A stretch of DNA of 64,000 nt. Origin: Coniochaeta sp. PMI_546 (Eukaryota; Ascomycota; Sordariomycetes; Coniochaetales; Coniochaetaceae). Positions 1-13,374 of this stretch are shown in pieces. The stretch covers positions 310,001 through 374,000 of the forward strand of contig MU271145.1 in the NCBI GenBank assembly GCA_021432605.1, given 5' to 3'. Position 1 is the stretch's first letter, and the number at the start of each line of letters is the position of its first letter. The position numbers and the translations under genes are program-made. The notes beneath the pieces were generated by a model. It was not told the origin of the DNA. It saw only the letters and a list, made by a program, of their open reading frames with translations, and searched no databases.

Positions 1-2449
1 GCTAACGTACCGGCTTCTTTCTAGAGGATAATCAACTACGTACTTCGAAAGTGGTTAGACGACTTCGTCGTCGCGTACCTCGATAATATCTTAATCTATT
101 CGGAAGACCTCGAACAATATAAGAAACACGTCTACCTCGTCTTATAAACATTACAAGACGCGAATTTATTAGTCGAACCCGAGAAGTACGAATTTTACTA
201 GCAAAAAGTGAAATTTCTCGGTTACGTTATATTACTAGGCCAGTTCGAGATAGACCCAGATAAGCTGAAGGCTATTAAGGAATAGCCCGTACCAGAAACG
301 GTTACGGGAATACGAACCTTTCTAAGGATTACCAACTTTTATCGGAAGTTTATTAAGGACTATAGTAAGATCGCAATACCCCTTACTAACCTTACTAAGA
401 AAGACTTAAGGTTCGAATAGACCTCGAAAGAGGAGGAGGCGTTCTAAGAACTTAAGAGGAGGATCTTGAGCCAGCTAGTACTAGTTACTACGGATCCCGA
501 GAAACCCTACGAAATAGAAACCGATACGTCGGAATTCGTACTCGGAAGCCAGTTAGGACAAAAGGACGAACAAGGAAGATTGTACCCAATAGTATTCTTT
601 TCGAAGAAGTTGAGTAGACCAGAACTCAATTATGGTATACTAGATAAGGAACTGATAGCTATTATTAAGGCGTTTAAAGAATGGAAATATTATCTTATAG
701 GAGCGAGATACAAGGTAAAAGTCCTGATAGATTACAAGAATCTTACTACGTTCACTTCTACGAAAGAACTTAACAAGCGACAAATTAGATAGTATAAGTT
801 CCTTACCGATTTCGATTTCGAAATTGTATATAAGAAAGGAAGTGAAAATAGTAGAGCGGACGCTCTTAATCGACGAGAAGATCTAAAACCGGAAAAGGAA
901 ATGCGTTCGGCGAACTTCCTCAAGACCAATCAACAAGGGAACCTTGAACTTGATATATAGATCGGAGCGATATAGAACGTAGAACCCGAAGAGCAATAGG
1001 CGGAAAAGATTAAGAAATACCGGAAGAAAAAAGCAAAAGCGGATGTTACCTTTATACTTCCGTCATACTACGGTTTACCCCAGTTCCGAAACAAGATATA
1101 CGTACCTAACGAACTACGGAAGGAACTAGTAAAAGAGTTCTACGAATATCCGTTATATAGATACCAAGGAATTTATAAGACTAAGGAACGCGTACGGCGG
1201 ACTTACGACTTTCTAAGACTAGATAAAGTAGTCAAACAGGTAGTCGGCGAATACAATAAGTATAACAAAGCCAAGTCAAATAGATATAAGCTATACGGGC
1301 TATTACAACTTATACAACTACCGGAGAAACCATAGGAAATGGTTACGATAAACTTTATCGTCAAACTACTAGTATCGAAGGAACCTATAACTAGGATCGC
1401 TTACGATAATATATAGGTAGTTATAGACAAACTCTCCAAATACGCGTACTTCGTACCGTATAAGGAAACAAGTATAGCGGAAGACATAGCCTACGCCTTT
1501 TTGAGGGTAGTAGTAAGCTAATATGGACTACCCAAATAGCTTGTTACCGATAAAGACAAACTATTTACCTCGAAGTTTTAGACAACGTTGATACGGCAAA
1601 TTGGAATCAAATACAAATTGTTAACGTCGTTCTACCTATAGACGGATAGGCAAATAGAACGAACAAACCAGACCCTTGAACAATATCTAAGGATATATAT
1701 TAACGAAAAGCAAGATGATTGGGTTAGGTAGCTACCAGTAGCATAATAGGCCTATAATAGTATATTAAGCGAAACGTTAAACGGGTACTTACCGTTCTTT
1801 GTTAATTACGGTTATAAGCCTACTATAAGGGAAGCACTGGGAGAAAGACTAATACCGTTAGATCCAGAGCCACTACAAGTAAAACATACCGCGGAACAAA
1901 TAAAGCTACTCCATAAGAGGCTTCGCGGACATATAGAACTATTTAACCTACGAATAGCACGATACGCAAACCAGAAAAGGTTAAAGGGACCAACCTTACG
2001 GGAAGGAGACAAAGTCTACCTCGTACGACGAAATATCAAGATAAAACGACTAAACGACAAACTAGACTAGAAGAAAATCGGACTATTCAAAATCAAAAAA
2101 AAATTGTCTGATTTGAACTATAAACTCTAACTACTAACGAACATACGTATTTACCTAGTATTTTATATCTCGCTTCTCGAACTAGTACCTAAGAACGCGA
2201 AGTTAGCAACAGATATTAAAATTGAACCAACATAGGAATACGAAGTGGAAAAGATTTTTGGGTACAAAAAGGAAGGGAACGTAAACTTCTACTACGTCAA
2301 ATGGAAGAACTACGACGATTCGGAAAACACGTAGGAACCGGAAACTTACCTTGCGAACTATCAACAATTGCTATAGGAGTTCCGTACTATAGTAGTATTA
2401 TTGCCTTAAGAGTCGAAAGGGACAATACTACGTCGCCGTAGACTACGTC

Positions 2450-2959
2450 CTAGCCTAAAATAAAATCGTCGTCAAAGGAAAAGGACGTGGCGGAAGGCAG
2501 ACGATTCTCGGTAATTCTCGTTACCTTACGATCGGCTTCCTCCTTCTCGACCCGTTCCAATTCCTCTATATTCGTTATGCCTCTACGGACAGTACGCATC
2601 ATTTTCTCGAACCACATTTTCTTTTGTTTTCGCAAACGTTATACGCGGGCGTCTGCCTCTCGTTAGGCAGCCTCGGCAGCTTCCACTTCCTCTTCGAGGC
2701 GACGGAACTGATCGCCGATCCTTACGAGGTCCTCGTTGGAAGGACCAAGCACGTCGCATTTTGAGCGACCACTACGAACACATTCGGAGCACCTCGAGGA
2801 GTTACCAGGCGAGGCGCGATAGGTAAGACCTAGTCGCTCGTAGGAAGAACATTCGGGCATCTCGATAGAGGATTTAAGGATGGTACGTAACAAGGCGTTT
2901 TTACGGTCAGTCGATGACTTGGAGGATTTCTTTTGCTTCTATATACCACGGTCAGACAT
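2450..2959 (-). other. Antisense reading frame of Family I (alpha type), fossil copy
   Basis: Seen: minus-strand coding-like region running towards pol. It has a Ser/Lys-rich start, a Cys-containing middle (Cys pair then a third Cys, near 2745-2800), an acidic/coiled-coil-like stretch (about 2665-2730) and a conserved end reading SATSFSFDDDFILG. Its natural end at 2450-2452 overlaps the pol end at 2461-2463 tail to tail by about 14 bp. The same region recurs in every Family I copy that reaches this point (B, C, D, E, F, H, I, J, L). Known: extra antisense frames between pol and the 3' LTR are reported for some LTR elements; I cannot name this protein. This copy is broken. Confidence 0.6.
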
Positions 2960-3069
2960 GATAACGATAAAGAAGGGGAAACCTTCGGACGTAACTCATA
3001 TAGGCTGTTGGCATTACTTATGAGAAGTACTAGGCCTTGGGGACAATAGCCAAAGGAGGAGGGGGATAA

Positions 3070-3462
3070 TGTTACGAACCTATAGGTGACGGAAGGTACC
3101 CCGCCAATAGATAAGGAACATATATACGAGGGCTTATCGCAATACATAGGTCAGGGACCTCGAGTCACGTAACTGATAGATGGGATCGGCATCGATCGTA
3201 TCTATCACGATAGATCGGATAGACGTCTAGCACGTCTATCACCATAGTCTCTACTAGTATATAGGAAGGAGTCCTTTCAGGCTCCGCTATAGATAGTTCT
3301 TGATCACCCAATGATCAATCTAAGTATTCAATCGAGGTTATCATTGAGTAAGATACTTATCTTAACGATACCAAAGTAAAGACTACTTGTTATACCTTAA
3401 CTTACTTACCCTAAGTAACAGAACTCACCTTCTGATCCTTAGCCCGTCTTAGGATCGTTACA
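3070..3462 (+). repeat. 3' LTR of copy A (alpha U3 type)
   Basis: Starts tgttacgaac and ends gatcgttaca, 393 bp, with TG...CA ends, just after a purine-rich tract. The last 110 bp (from about ccgctatagatag) are shared with every other Family I LTR. The middle of U3 is of the alpha type, also seen in copy H, and contains two inverted repeats (3200-3215 and 3218-3240). Confidence 0.88.
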
Positions 3463-6400
3463 GAGGCGTTTTAGGAACTTAAGAGGAGGATTTTAAACTA
3501 GCTAATATTAATTATTACGGACCCCGAGAAACCTTACGAAATAGAAACCGATACGTCGGAATTCGTATTCGGAAGCTAATTAGGATAAAGGGATAAATAA
3601 GGAAGATTATACCTAATAGTATTCTTTTCGAAGAAACTAAATAGATTAGAACTCAATTATAATATACTAAATAAGGAGCTAATAGCTATTATTAAAGCGT
3701 TTAAAAAATAGAAATATTATCTTATAAGGGTAAAATATAAGGTAAAAATCCTAATAGATTATAAGAATCTTATTATATTTACTTTTACGAAAGAACTTAA
3801 CAAACGACAAATTAGATAGTATAAGTTCCTTACCGATTTCGACTTCGAAATTGTATATAAGAAAGGGAATAAAAATAGTAGAACGGACGTTCTTAGTCGA
3901 CGAGAAGATCTAAAACCGGAAAGAGAAATACGTTCGACGAACTTCCTTAAGACTAATTAATAAGGGAACCTTGAACTCGATATATAGATCGGAATAATAT
4001 AAAACGTAGAACCCGAAGAGTAGTAGGCGGAAAAGATTAAGAAATACCAGAAGAAAGAAATAGAAACGGATATTACTTTTATATTCCCGTTATATTACGG
4101 CTTACCCTAGTTCCGAAACAAGGTATACGTACCTAACGGACTACGGAAGGAACTAGTAAAAGAGTTTTACGAATATCTATTATATAGATATCAAAGAGTT
4201 TATAAGATTAAAAAACGCGTACGGCGGACTTACGACTTTCTAAGATTGGATAAAGTAATTAGATAAGTAGTCGGCGAATACGATAAGTATAATAAAGCCA
4301 AATCAAGTAGATATAAATTATACGGACTATTATAACTTATATAATTACTAGAGAAACTATAAGAAATGGTTACGATAGATTTTATCGTTAAACTACTAAT
4401 GTCGAAGGAACCCGTAACGGGGGTTACTTACGATAGTATATAGGTAGTTATAAACAAATTCTCCAAATACGCGTACTTTATACCGTATAAGGAAGCAAGT
4501 ATAATAGAAGACATAGCCTACGCCTTTTTGAAGGTAGTAGTAAGCTAATATAAATTACCCAAATAGCTTATTACCGATAGAGATAAGTTGTTTACCTTAA
4601 AGTTCTAGATAATATTGATACGATAAGTCGGAGTTAAATACAAGTTATCGATATCGTTTTACCCGTAGATAAATAGGCAAATAAAACGAACAAACTAGAC
4701 CTTTAAACAATATCTAAGGATATATATCAACGAAAAACAAGACGATTGGGTTAGGTAGCTACCAATAATATAATAGGCCTATAATAGTATACTTAGCGAA
4801 ACGATAAACGGGTATTTACCGTTCTTTATCAATTACGGTTATAAGCCTACTATAAAGGAAGTATTGGGAGACGGACTAATACCGTCGGATCCGGAATTAC
4901 TATAAGTAAGATATACCGCGGAACAAATGAAACTATTCTATAAAAGACTTCGCGGATATATAAAACTATTTAACTTACGAATAGTACGATACGTAAACTA
5001 GAAAAGGTTGAAAGGACCAACCTTACGGGAGGGAGACAAAATCTATTTCGTACGACGAAATATTAAGATAAAACGACCAAGCGACAAACTAGATTAGAAG
5101 AAAATCGGACTATTTAAGATTAAGAAAAAGTTATCTAATTTGAACTATAAACTTTAGTTACTAACGAATATACGTATTTATCTAGTATTTCATATCTCGT
5201 TTTCCGAACTAATATTTAAGAACGCGAAGTTAATAATAGATATTGAAGTTGAACTAACGTAAGAATATAAAATAGAAAAGATCCTTAGGTATAAAAAGGA
5301 AGGAAATATAGACTTCTACTACGTTAAATAGAAGAATTACGACGACTCGGAAAATATATAGGAACCGGAAGCTTACCTTACGAACTATTAATAGTTGTTA
5401 TAAGAGTTTCGTACTATAGTAGTATTATTGCCCTAAAAGTCGAAAGGGATAGTATTACGTCGCCGTAAATTACGTCCTAACCTAAGATAAAATCGTCGTC
5501 AAAGGAAAAGGACGTAGCGGAAGGCGGACGGTTCTCGATAACTCTCGTTACTTCGTAATCGGCTTCTTCTTTCTCGACCCGTTCCAATTCTTCTATATTC
5601 GTTATACTTCTACGGATAATACGTATCATTTTCTCGAACTATATTTTCTTCTAGACGCGAAAACGCTAAACCTTAGTTTCGGCCTATTCAACTTCTTCTT
5701 CCAGTTTACGAAACTGTTTTCCGATTTTTATAAGTTCCTCGTTAGAAGGACCTTAGACGTCGTACCGCGAACGACCCGAACGAACGTATTCCGCGTATCG
5801 GGAAGAGTCCTTCTCGGAAACCTAATAAGAAGCGAGACCACGTTTCTCGTAGTTCGAATACGAAAGTATCTCGACGGCGTTAGAAAGGATAGTTACTAAT
5901 AAGGCGACACGGCGGTCGTTTAAAGATTTAGAAGATTTCTTTTGTTTCTATATATTACAGTTAGATATAATAACGATAAAGAAAGGGAAACTTTCGGACG
6001 TAATTTATATAAGCTATTAGTACTACTTATAAGAAGTATTAGGCCTTAAGGACAATGGCCAAAGGAAAAGGGGGATAATATTACAAACTTATAGGTAACG
6101 GAAGATACCCCGCCAATAGATAAGGAATATATATACGAGGCTTATCGTACTATACAAGCAAAGGACCTTAGGTTACGTAACTAATTATTATAATCGTAAT
6201 AATTAGGAAGGATTACGGTCGGTACGATTATAGCTATCGTTATAATTACTACAATTTCTACCAATATATAAGGAGGAATCTTTCGGGATTCCGCTATAGG
6301 TAGTTCTTGATTACCTAATAATCAATCTAAATATTCAATCGAGGTTATTATTAAATAAGATACTTATCTTAACGATATTAGAGTAAAGACTACTTATTAT

Positions 6401-6469
6401 ACCTTAACTTACTTACCCTAAGTAATAGAACTTATCTTTTGATCCTTAGCCCGTCTTAGGATCGTTATA
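3463..6469 (+). mobile_element. Family I copy B, 3' part
   Basis: Seen: plus-strand similarity resumes in RNase H immediately after A's LTR, matching A's own sequence from about 432. Integrase (about 4100-5060), chromodomain (about 5300-5400), the antisense frame (about 5480-5970, beta type) and a 3' LTR (6079-6469) follow. Context: A is inserted in B, and B's 3' LTR ends inside the chromodomain region of copy C, so B inserted into C. The 5' part lies beyond the left edge. B is more RIP-altered than A, consistent with being older. Broken throughout. Confidence 0.88.
6079..6469 (+). repeat. 3' LTR of copy B (beta U3 type)
   Basis: 391 bp, starting tattacaaac and ending gatcgttata (TG...CA ends altered by RIP). 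The U3 middle is of the beta type shared with copy D; the outer parts are shared with all Family I LTRs. Confidence 0.87.
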
Positions 6470-7004
6470 TCTACTACGTTAAATAGAAAAACTACGACGA
6501 TTCGGAAAATACGTAAGAACCGGAAACTTACTTTACGAACTATTAATAATTACTATAAGAATTCCGTACTATAGTAATATTATTACCTTAAGAATCGAAA
6601 GGGATAATATTACGTCGCCGTAGATTATATCTTAACTTGAAATAAAATCGTTATCAAAAGAAAAGGACGTAACGGAAGGCGGACGATTCTCGGTAACTTT
6701 CGTTACTTTACGATCGGTTTCCTTTTTCTCGACCCGTTCTAATTCCTTTATATTCGTTATATTTCTACGGATAATATATATTATTTTCTTAAATTATATT
6801 TTCTTTTGTTTTCGTAAACGTTATACGCGAACGTTTACTTTTCGTTAAGTAACTTCGGTAGCTTTTACTTCCTTTTCGAGGCGACGGAACTGATCGCCGA
6901 TCTTTATAAAGTCCTCGTTAGAAAGACCAAATACGTCGTATTTTAAACGACCGTTACGAATATATTCGGAATACCTCGAAGAATTACCAAACGAAACGCG
7001 ATAG
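6470..7004 (+). mobile_element. Family I copy C, fragment
   Basis: Begins in the chromodomain region immediately after B's LTR and continues through the pol end and most of the antisense frame, which is of the alpha type as in A. It stops where the minus-strand copy D begins. The 5' part lies beyond the window on the far side of A and B. Its 3' LTR is not next to it. Heavily RIP-altered and broken. Confidence 0.8.
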
Positions 7005-7395
7005 TGTAACGATCCTAAGACGGGCTAAGGATCAGAAGGTGAGTTCTGTTACTTAAGGTAAGTAAGTTAAGGTATAATAAGTAGTCTTCACTTTGGTATC
7101 GTTAAGACAAGTATCTTACTTAATAATAACCTCGATTGAATATTTAGATTGATTACTAGGTGATTAAGAACTATCTATAACGGAGCCCCGAGGGATTCCT
7201 CCCTATATATTGGTAGAGATTATAATGATCATAACGATAGCTATGATCATACCGACCGTAATCCTTCCTGATCATTACGATCATAATGATCAGTTACGTG
7301 ACCCGAGGTCCCTTGCCTATATAGTACGATAAGCCTCGCATACATGTTCGTTATCTATTAGCGGGGTATCCTTCGTTACTTATAGGTTTGTAATA
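7005..7395 (-). repeat. 3' LTR of copy D (beta U3 type)
   Basis: 391 bp. Read on the plus strand it begins tgtaacgatc and ends ggtttgtaata. The U3 middle carries two near-adjacent perfect inverted repeats (7225-7250 and 7269-7292). Confidence 0.88.
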
Positions 7396-7505
7396 TTATC
7401 CCCTTCTTCCTTTGGCCATTGTCCTTAAGGCCTAGTGTTTCTCATAAGTAATACTAACAGCCTATATAAGTTACGTCCGAAGGTTTTCCCTTCTATATCG
7501 TTATC

Positions 7506-7997
7506 ATATCTAACCGTAGTATATAGAAGCAAAAGAAATCTTCCAAATCCTCAAACGACCGTCGTATCGCCTTATTAGTAGCTATCCTTTCTAACGCCGT
7601 CGAGATACCTTCGTATTCGAACTACGAGAAACGCGGCCTCGTATCTTATCAAGTTTCCGAGAAGGATTCTTCCCGATATACGGAATACGTTCGTTCGGGT
7701 CGTTCGCGGTACGACGTCCAAAGTCCTTCTAACGAAGAGCTTATAAAAATCGGGGAGCAATTCCGTAAGCTAGAGGAAGAAGTTGAATAGGCCGAAACCA
7801 AGGTTTAGCGTCTTCGCGTTCAGAAGAAAATGTGGTTTGAGAAAATAATACGTGCTATCCGCAAAGGTATAACGAGTATGGAGGAATTGGAGCGGGTCGA
7901 GAAGGAGGAAGCCGATCGCGAGGTAATAAGAGTTACCGAGAACCGTCCGCCTTCCGCCACGTCCTTTTCCTTTGACGACGACTTTATTTTAGGCTAG
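7506..7997 (+). other. Antisense reading frame of Family I (beta type), fossil copy in D
   Basis: Plus-strand frame inside minus-strand copy D, ending with the same SFSFDDDFILG tail as in A. The middle keeps the EELERVEKEEADR stretch, while the first half differs from the alpha type and matches copy B. The Glu/Lys-rich stretch suggests a coiled coil. No function can be assigned. Broken copy. Confidence 0.55.
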
Positions 7998-10900
7998 GAC
8001 GTAGTCTACGGCGACGTAGTACTATCCCCTTCGACTCTTGAGGCAATAATACTATTATGGTACGGAACTCCTATAACAACTACTGATAGTTCGTAAGGTA
8101 AGTTTCCGGTTCCTACGTGTTTTCCGAGTCGTCGTAGTTCTTCTATTTGACGTAGTAGAAGTCTACGTTCCCTTCCTTTTTGTACCCAAGGATCTTTTCC
8201 ATTTCGTATTCCTATATTAGTTCAATTTCAATATCTATTGCTAACTTCGCGTTCTTAGGTACTAGTTCGAAAAGCGAGATATGAAATACTAGGTAAATAC
8301 GTATGTTCGTTGGTAGCTAGAGTTTATAGTTCAAATCAGACAATTTTTTCTTAATCTTGAATAATCCGATTTTCTTCTAATCCAGTTTGTCGCTTAGTCG
8401 TTTTATCTTGATATTTCGTCGTACGAGGTAGACTTTGTCTCCTTCCCGTAAGGTTGGTCCCTTTAACCTTTTCTGGTTTACGTATCGTACTATTCGCAGG
8501 TTAAGTAGTTCTATATGTCCGCGAAGCCTCTTATAGAATAGCTTTATTTGTTCCGCGGTATGTTTTGCTTGTAGTAGCTCTGGATCTAACGGTATTAGTC
8601 CTTCTCCCAATGTTTCCTTTATAGTAGGCTTATAACCGTAGTTAACAAAGAACGGTAAGTACCCGTTCAACGTTTCGTTTGGTATACTGTTATAGGCCTA
8701 TTATACTACTAATAGCCACCTGACCTAATTATCTTGCTTTTCGTTAACATATATCTTCAAATATTGTTCAAAGGTCTAGTTTATTCGTTCTATTTGCCTA
8801 TCCGTCTATAAGTAGAACGACGTTGACAATTTGTATTTGACTCCAATTTGTCGTATTAACGTTGTCCAGAACTTCGAGGTAAATAGTTTGTCCCTATTGG
8901 TAACAAACTGTTTGGGTAATCCATATTAGCTTACTACTACCCTTAAAAAGGCGTAGGCTATGTCTTCCGTTATACTTACTTCCTTATACGGTATAAAATA
9001 CGCGTATTTGGAGAGTTTGTCTACAACTACCTATATACTATCGTAAGCGATCCCAATCATAGGTTCCTTCGATACTAGTAGTTTGACGATAAAGTCTATC
9101 GTAACCATTTCCCATGGTTTCTCCGATGGTTATATAGGTTGTAATAGCCCGTATAGCTTATATCTACTTGACTTGGCTTTGTTATACTTATCGTATTCGC
9201 CGACTACCTATTTGACTACTTTATCCAGTCTTAGAAAGTCGTAGGTCCGCCGTACGCGTTCCTTAATCTTATAGACTCCTTAGTATCCATATAACGGATA
9301 TTCGTAGAACTCTTTTACTAGTTCCTTCCGTAGTTCGTTAGGTACGTATACCTTATTTCGGAATTGGGGTAAGCCGTAGTATAACGGAAGCATAAAGGTA
9401 ACATCTGTTTTTGTTTCTTTCTTCCGGTATTTCTTAATCTTTTCCGCCCACTACTCTTCGGGTTCCACGTTCTATATCGTTCCGATCTATATATCAAGTT
9501 CAAGGTTCCCTTATTAATTGGTCCTAAGGAAGTTCGCCGAACGCATTTCCTTTTCCGGTTTCAGATCTTCTCGTCGACTAAGAACGTCCGTTCTACCATT
9601 TTCACTTCCCTTCCTATATACAATTTCGAAATCGAAATCGGTAAGGAACTCATACTATCTAATTTGTCGTTTGTTAAGTTCTTTCGTAGAAGTAAACGTA
9701 ATAAGATTCTTATAATCTATTAGGATTTTTATCTTATATCTCGCTCCTATAAGATAATGTTTCTATTCTTTAAACGCCTTAATAATAGCTATTAGTTCCT
9801 TATCTAGTATGCTATAATTGAGTTCTAGTCTACTCAACTTCTTCGAAAAGAATACTATTGGGTATAATCTTCCTTATTCGTTCCTTTATCCCAACTGGCC
9901 TCCGAGTACGAATTCCGACGTATCGGTTTCTATTTCGTAAGGTTTCTCGGGATCCGTAGTAACTAGTACTAGCTAGTTCAAGATCCTCCTCTTAAGTTCT
10001 TAGAACGCCTCCTCCTCCTTCGAGGTCCATTCGAACCTTAAGTCTTTCTTGGTAAGGTTGGTAAGGGGTATTACGATCTTATTATAATCCTTAATAAACT
10101 TCCGATAGAAGTTAGTAATCCCTAAAAAGGCTCGTATTCCCGTAACCGTTTCTGGTACGGGCTATTCCTTAATAACCTTCAGCTTATCTGGGTCCATTTC
10201 GAACTAGCCTAGTAATATAACGTAACCGAGAAATTTTACTTTTTGCTAGTGAAATTCGTACTTTTCGGGTTCGACTAATAAATTCGCGTCTTATAATACC
10301 TATAAGACGAGGTAAACGTGTTTCTTATATTGCTCGAGGTCTTCCGAGTAGATCAAGATATTATCGAGGTACGCGACGACGAAGTCGTCTAACCACCTTC
10401 GAAGTACGTAGTTAATCATCCTCTAGAAAGAAGCCGGTACGTTAACGAGCCCGAAAGGCATAATACAGTATTCGTATTATCCCAGCCTAGATCGCTATAC
10501 CGTCTTCTATTTATCTCCTTCCTTAATTCGTATTAGGTTATATGCTCCTTTGAGGTTTAAGGTAATAAACTATCGGGCTTTATACAACCGATCTCTTAGT
10601 TCGGATATAAGAGGTAGTAGTCCTCGATCTTTGATAGTAATGTTGTTAAGCTATCGATAGTCTATAACGAGACGTAACTTCCCGTTTTTCTTAGGTACGA
10701 ATAGGATAGGGTATCCTACTAGTAATTGTAATAGTCGAATATAACCTTTCTTTAGATTTTTATTAATATATTCTCTTAACGCCTATAACTATAGGTCGTT
10801 GAGAGAGTAAATCTTATGAAATCCGGGCTCCTTACCTGGCTAAAGATTGATCTCGTAATCCTAGCGATTGTGTTTAGGCAATCCTGTCTTAAGCTCGGGT

Positions 10901-13374
10901 TTGAACAGTTTGTTATATCGATAGTATTCCTTCGGAATCGCTCGCGTCGATATAAACTAAGTCTCTATAATCGTTTCGCAGATTATCAGAGCTCTTCTAA
11001 AGTTACGTATAGGCTTTTCCCCGCAAGGTCCGTTCTCTATAGAGGCTAACTCTCTTTTTAACGTATCCTACTAAAGTTGGCCTGTTTTCCAATTGACTCG
11101 GGGATTACTCGTTCGTAGCTAAAGTATCCCTAGTACTATACCGTACGATAAGATCTCCGTAATATCGAACGTCATCTCTTGATCATAGCCTTAGATAGTA
11201 ACTTGAAAGGGCGTAGTCTCTATATCTACCAGTCCTTATCTATAATCGATAAGGCTTCTATCAATAGTTCTAAGTCGGTAGGGCTCGTCCTTCTTCTTCT
11301 AGGGCAATCGTAATATATTAACGAGATTTGGCGAGATATAATTTCCTTATATTCCGCTATCTATCATTGCCTAAGTATTACTTCCTTATATATTAATCGT
11401 AACTCGTAAGTGTTCAACTCCTACGGTCGTATATAGGGATCTTTCTATATTACGTCGATATAGTCCCTTTACAATCGACGTTTGTCGTTTTTTGACCGTT
11501 TCTCTAATCTTCGGAACGAAATACCGTAGTATTCAGGTTTGTCCTTAGCCCTTGAGGAAGGTTCTAACGGTTCCCCGTTCTCCTCCTCTTCTACTTCCGG
11601 CTCGGGGCCTAGTAGTCTATCCAAACGTTTGTCTATTTGGTCCGTTTCTTATACCAATTCCTCGACCCTCCTTTGCACTTATAACTCATGGCCCCGGTAA
11701 CTCGCCAAGTACGTATCGACTTGCGTACTAATACGGTATTGTCGTATCTAGAACTCTTCGGTCGATTCTCCTCTCGTCGTAATCTATATTACGATTTCTG
11801 ATACCGAATATCCTAGTCGTCCCGTTTATCTTACCGAGTTCTCGGGTAGGTAAGTAACTTGTATTTGGTTCCTACCCTCGATTCTTCGTCTAGGTTCCGT
11901 TACTATTAGGAACTCCTATCCCGTTAGGTTAAGTTGTGATTATATGGTTCCGGGCGGCGTTAGTAATAAGTACTGTCCGTTCCTATATACTTCCTCGTAT
12001 CCTTCGATATCTCTGGGTCTATAAGGGTAAGGTATCGGTCTGGTTATTGGTATTCGTACTAGTATCCATTTGTAGTCCAGCTTCTCCTATATATACCAAG
12101 TATAACGGTAGAAGATATACGAATTCTACGAAATCTGGTTATAGTAGACCGAATCAATATATACTAACTCGTAGTCTTTATATAAGGGTGTTTGTTCTTC
12201 TTCGATTTCGTCCTATTCTCGATCTAATAGGCTAACTAGATACGTTACGTCCGTAATATCGTAACCTAATATTACTACCAAGTCGACTTCTTCTCCCGGT
12301 AGTCTAAGAAGTACCTTATGCTATTGTTCTCTACGTATTATTACGATAGCGCGGGATTCTCTATCCCTTGTTGTCGCCTAAGCTTTGTTTTCGGGGACTA
12401 GCTTCTAGGCTTTCTTGGGTTGTCGACATTTGTTAGCGAAGTATCCTTGCTTACCGTAGTTAAAGTACTTCTTATTTTTCTTAGAGTTGTCTTTCCGGGT
12501 GGCGTCCAGTTCTATTGGTCCAGAGTAATTACTATAGGCGGTAGACCTTTTCTAGCTGGTATTCGCGGTATTATTATTACTAGACCGTCTTTACGTAACT
12601 CCTCCTCGTTTCTTTTCCAACTATCGTTTATACAATCGATTATCGATCAGGATAGCTTATATGACGTACTTATAAAGAGTCTTAGGCCTATCGGTCTTGC
12701 TAAGTTCGTCCTTGACGTTGTCACGAAGTCCTCCGTAGAACTAAATCATGAGAACCGTTTCCCTTAAATCGAGTTTCGTAAAGAGGCGTTTGAACTCGGC
12801 CGTATAGGTCCCGGCCGATCCTTTCTACCTTAGGTTTATCAGCTATCGTTCGGCCGCTCGCGTCTTATCAAGACTGCCGAACGTCTCGCGGAGTTTCTCC
12901 TAGAATTTGTCGAGATTGTTAAATAGTATTCTAGTTTCGGGTTTACGATCGTTAGTAGTATTGTCTATCTAGTCGCGTAACGTTGGTTCGTACCATTCCG
13001 TAGCTCTTCCCCTTAGTATTCCTACCACGTATACCACCTTTTCGTACTCGTAGGCGAAAACCGCCTTGTTAATCGAAAGGTACGTATTAATCTGGGTGAT
13101 AAAGGTTTATAACCTTTCGCGGTTCCCGTCGTAAGGTTCCGGCCGCGGGGCCTTGATCTTGGCCGCTCGTTCCGTAATCTTGGGGTCGTTCTTAGGTTCC
13201 GCCGATCTAGACTTTAGTTCTTCATGTTCGTTCTTCAACTTCTCCAATTCCGTTCCGAGCTTAGTAACCTATTAAGCAAGCTCCTCCTTGGATATTATTG
13301 CAACGGTTCCTTTTGTCGACATAATTGTTAGCTACTTGGTATAAGGTTAACTTACCGAACAAGAATGATCAAAA

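Larger units (their letters stand above)
1..3462 (+). mobile_element. Family I copy A: Ty3/gypsy chromodomain LTR retrotransposon, 5' part beyond window
   Basis: Seen: plus-strand pol similarity in order: end of reverse transcriptase (about 1-370), RNase H (about 430-900, with [20 protein letters not shown] at its core), integrase (about 1080-2050) and a C-terminal chromodomain (about 2250-2400, with the YYVKWKNY motif). An antisense frame (2450-2959), a 15-nt purine run (3052-3066, the likely polypurine tract) and a 3' LTR (3070-3462) follow. Known: RT-RNase H-integrase-chromodomain order defines Ty3/gypsy chromoviruses. Context: its right end sits in the RNase H region of copy B, so A inserted into B. 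It is the least RIP-altered copy on the left side, which suggests the youngest. It is broken, with many interruptions throughout. Confidence 0.9.

Noticed and set aside
466-792. 108-codon open frame that could be called a gene
   Set aside because: It is the RNase H part of copy A's pol, left open because A is mildly RIP-altered; not a host gene.
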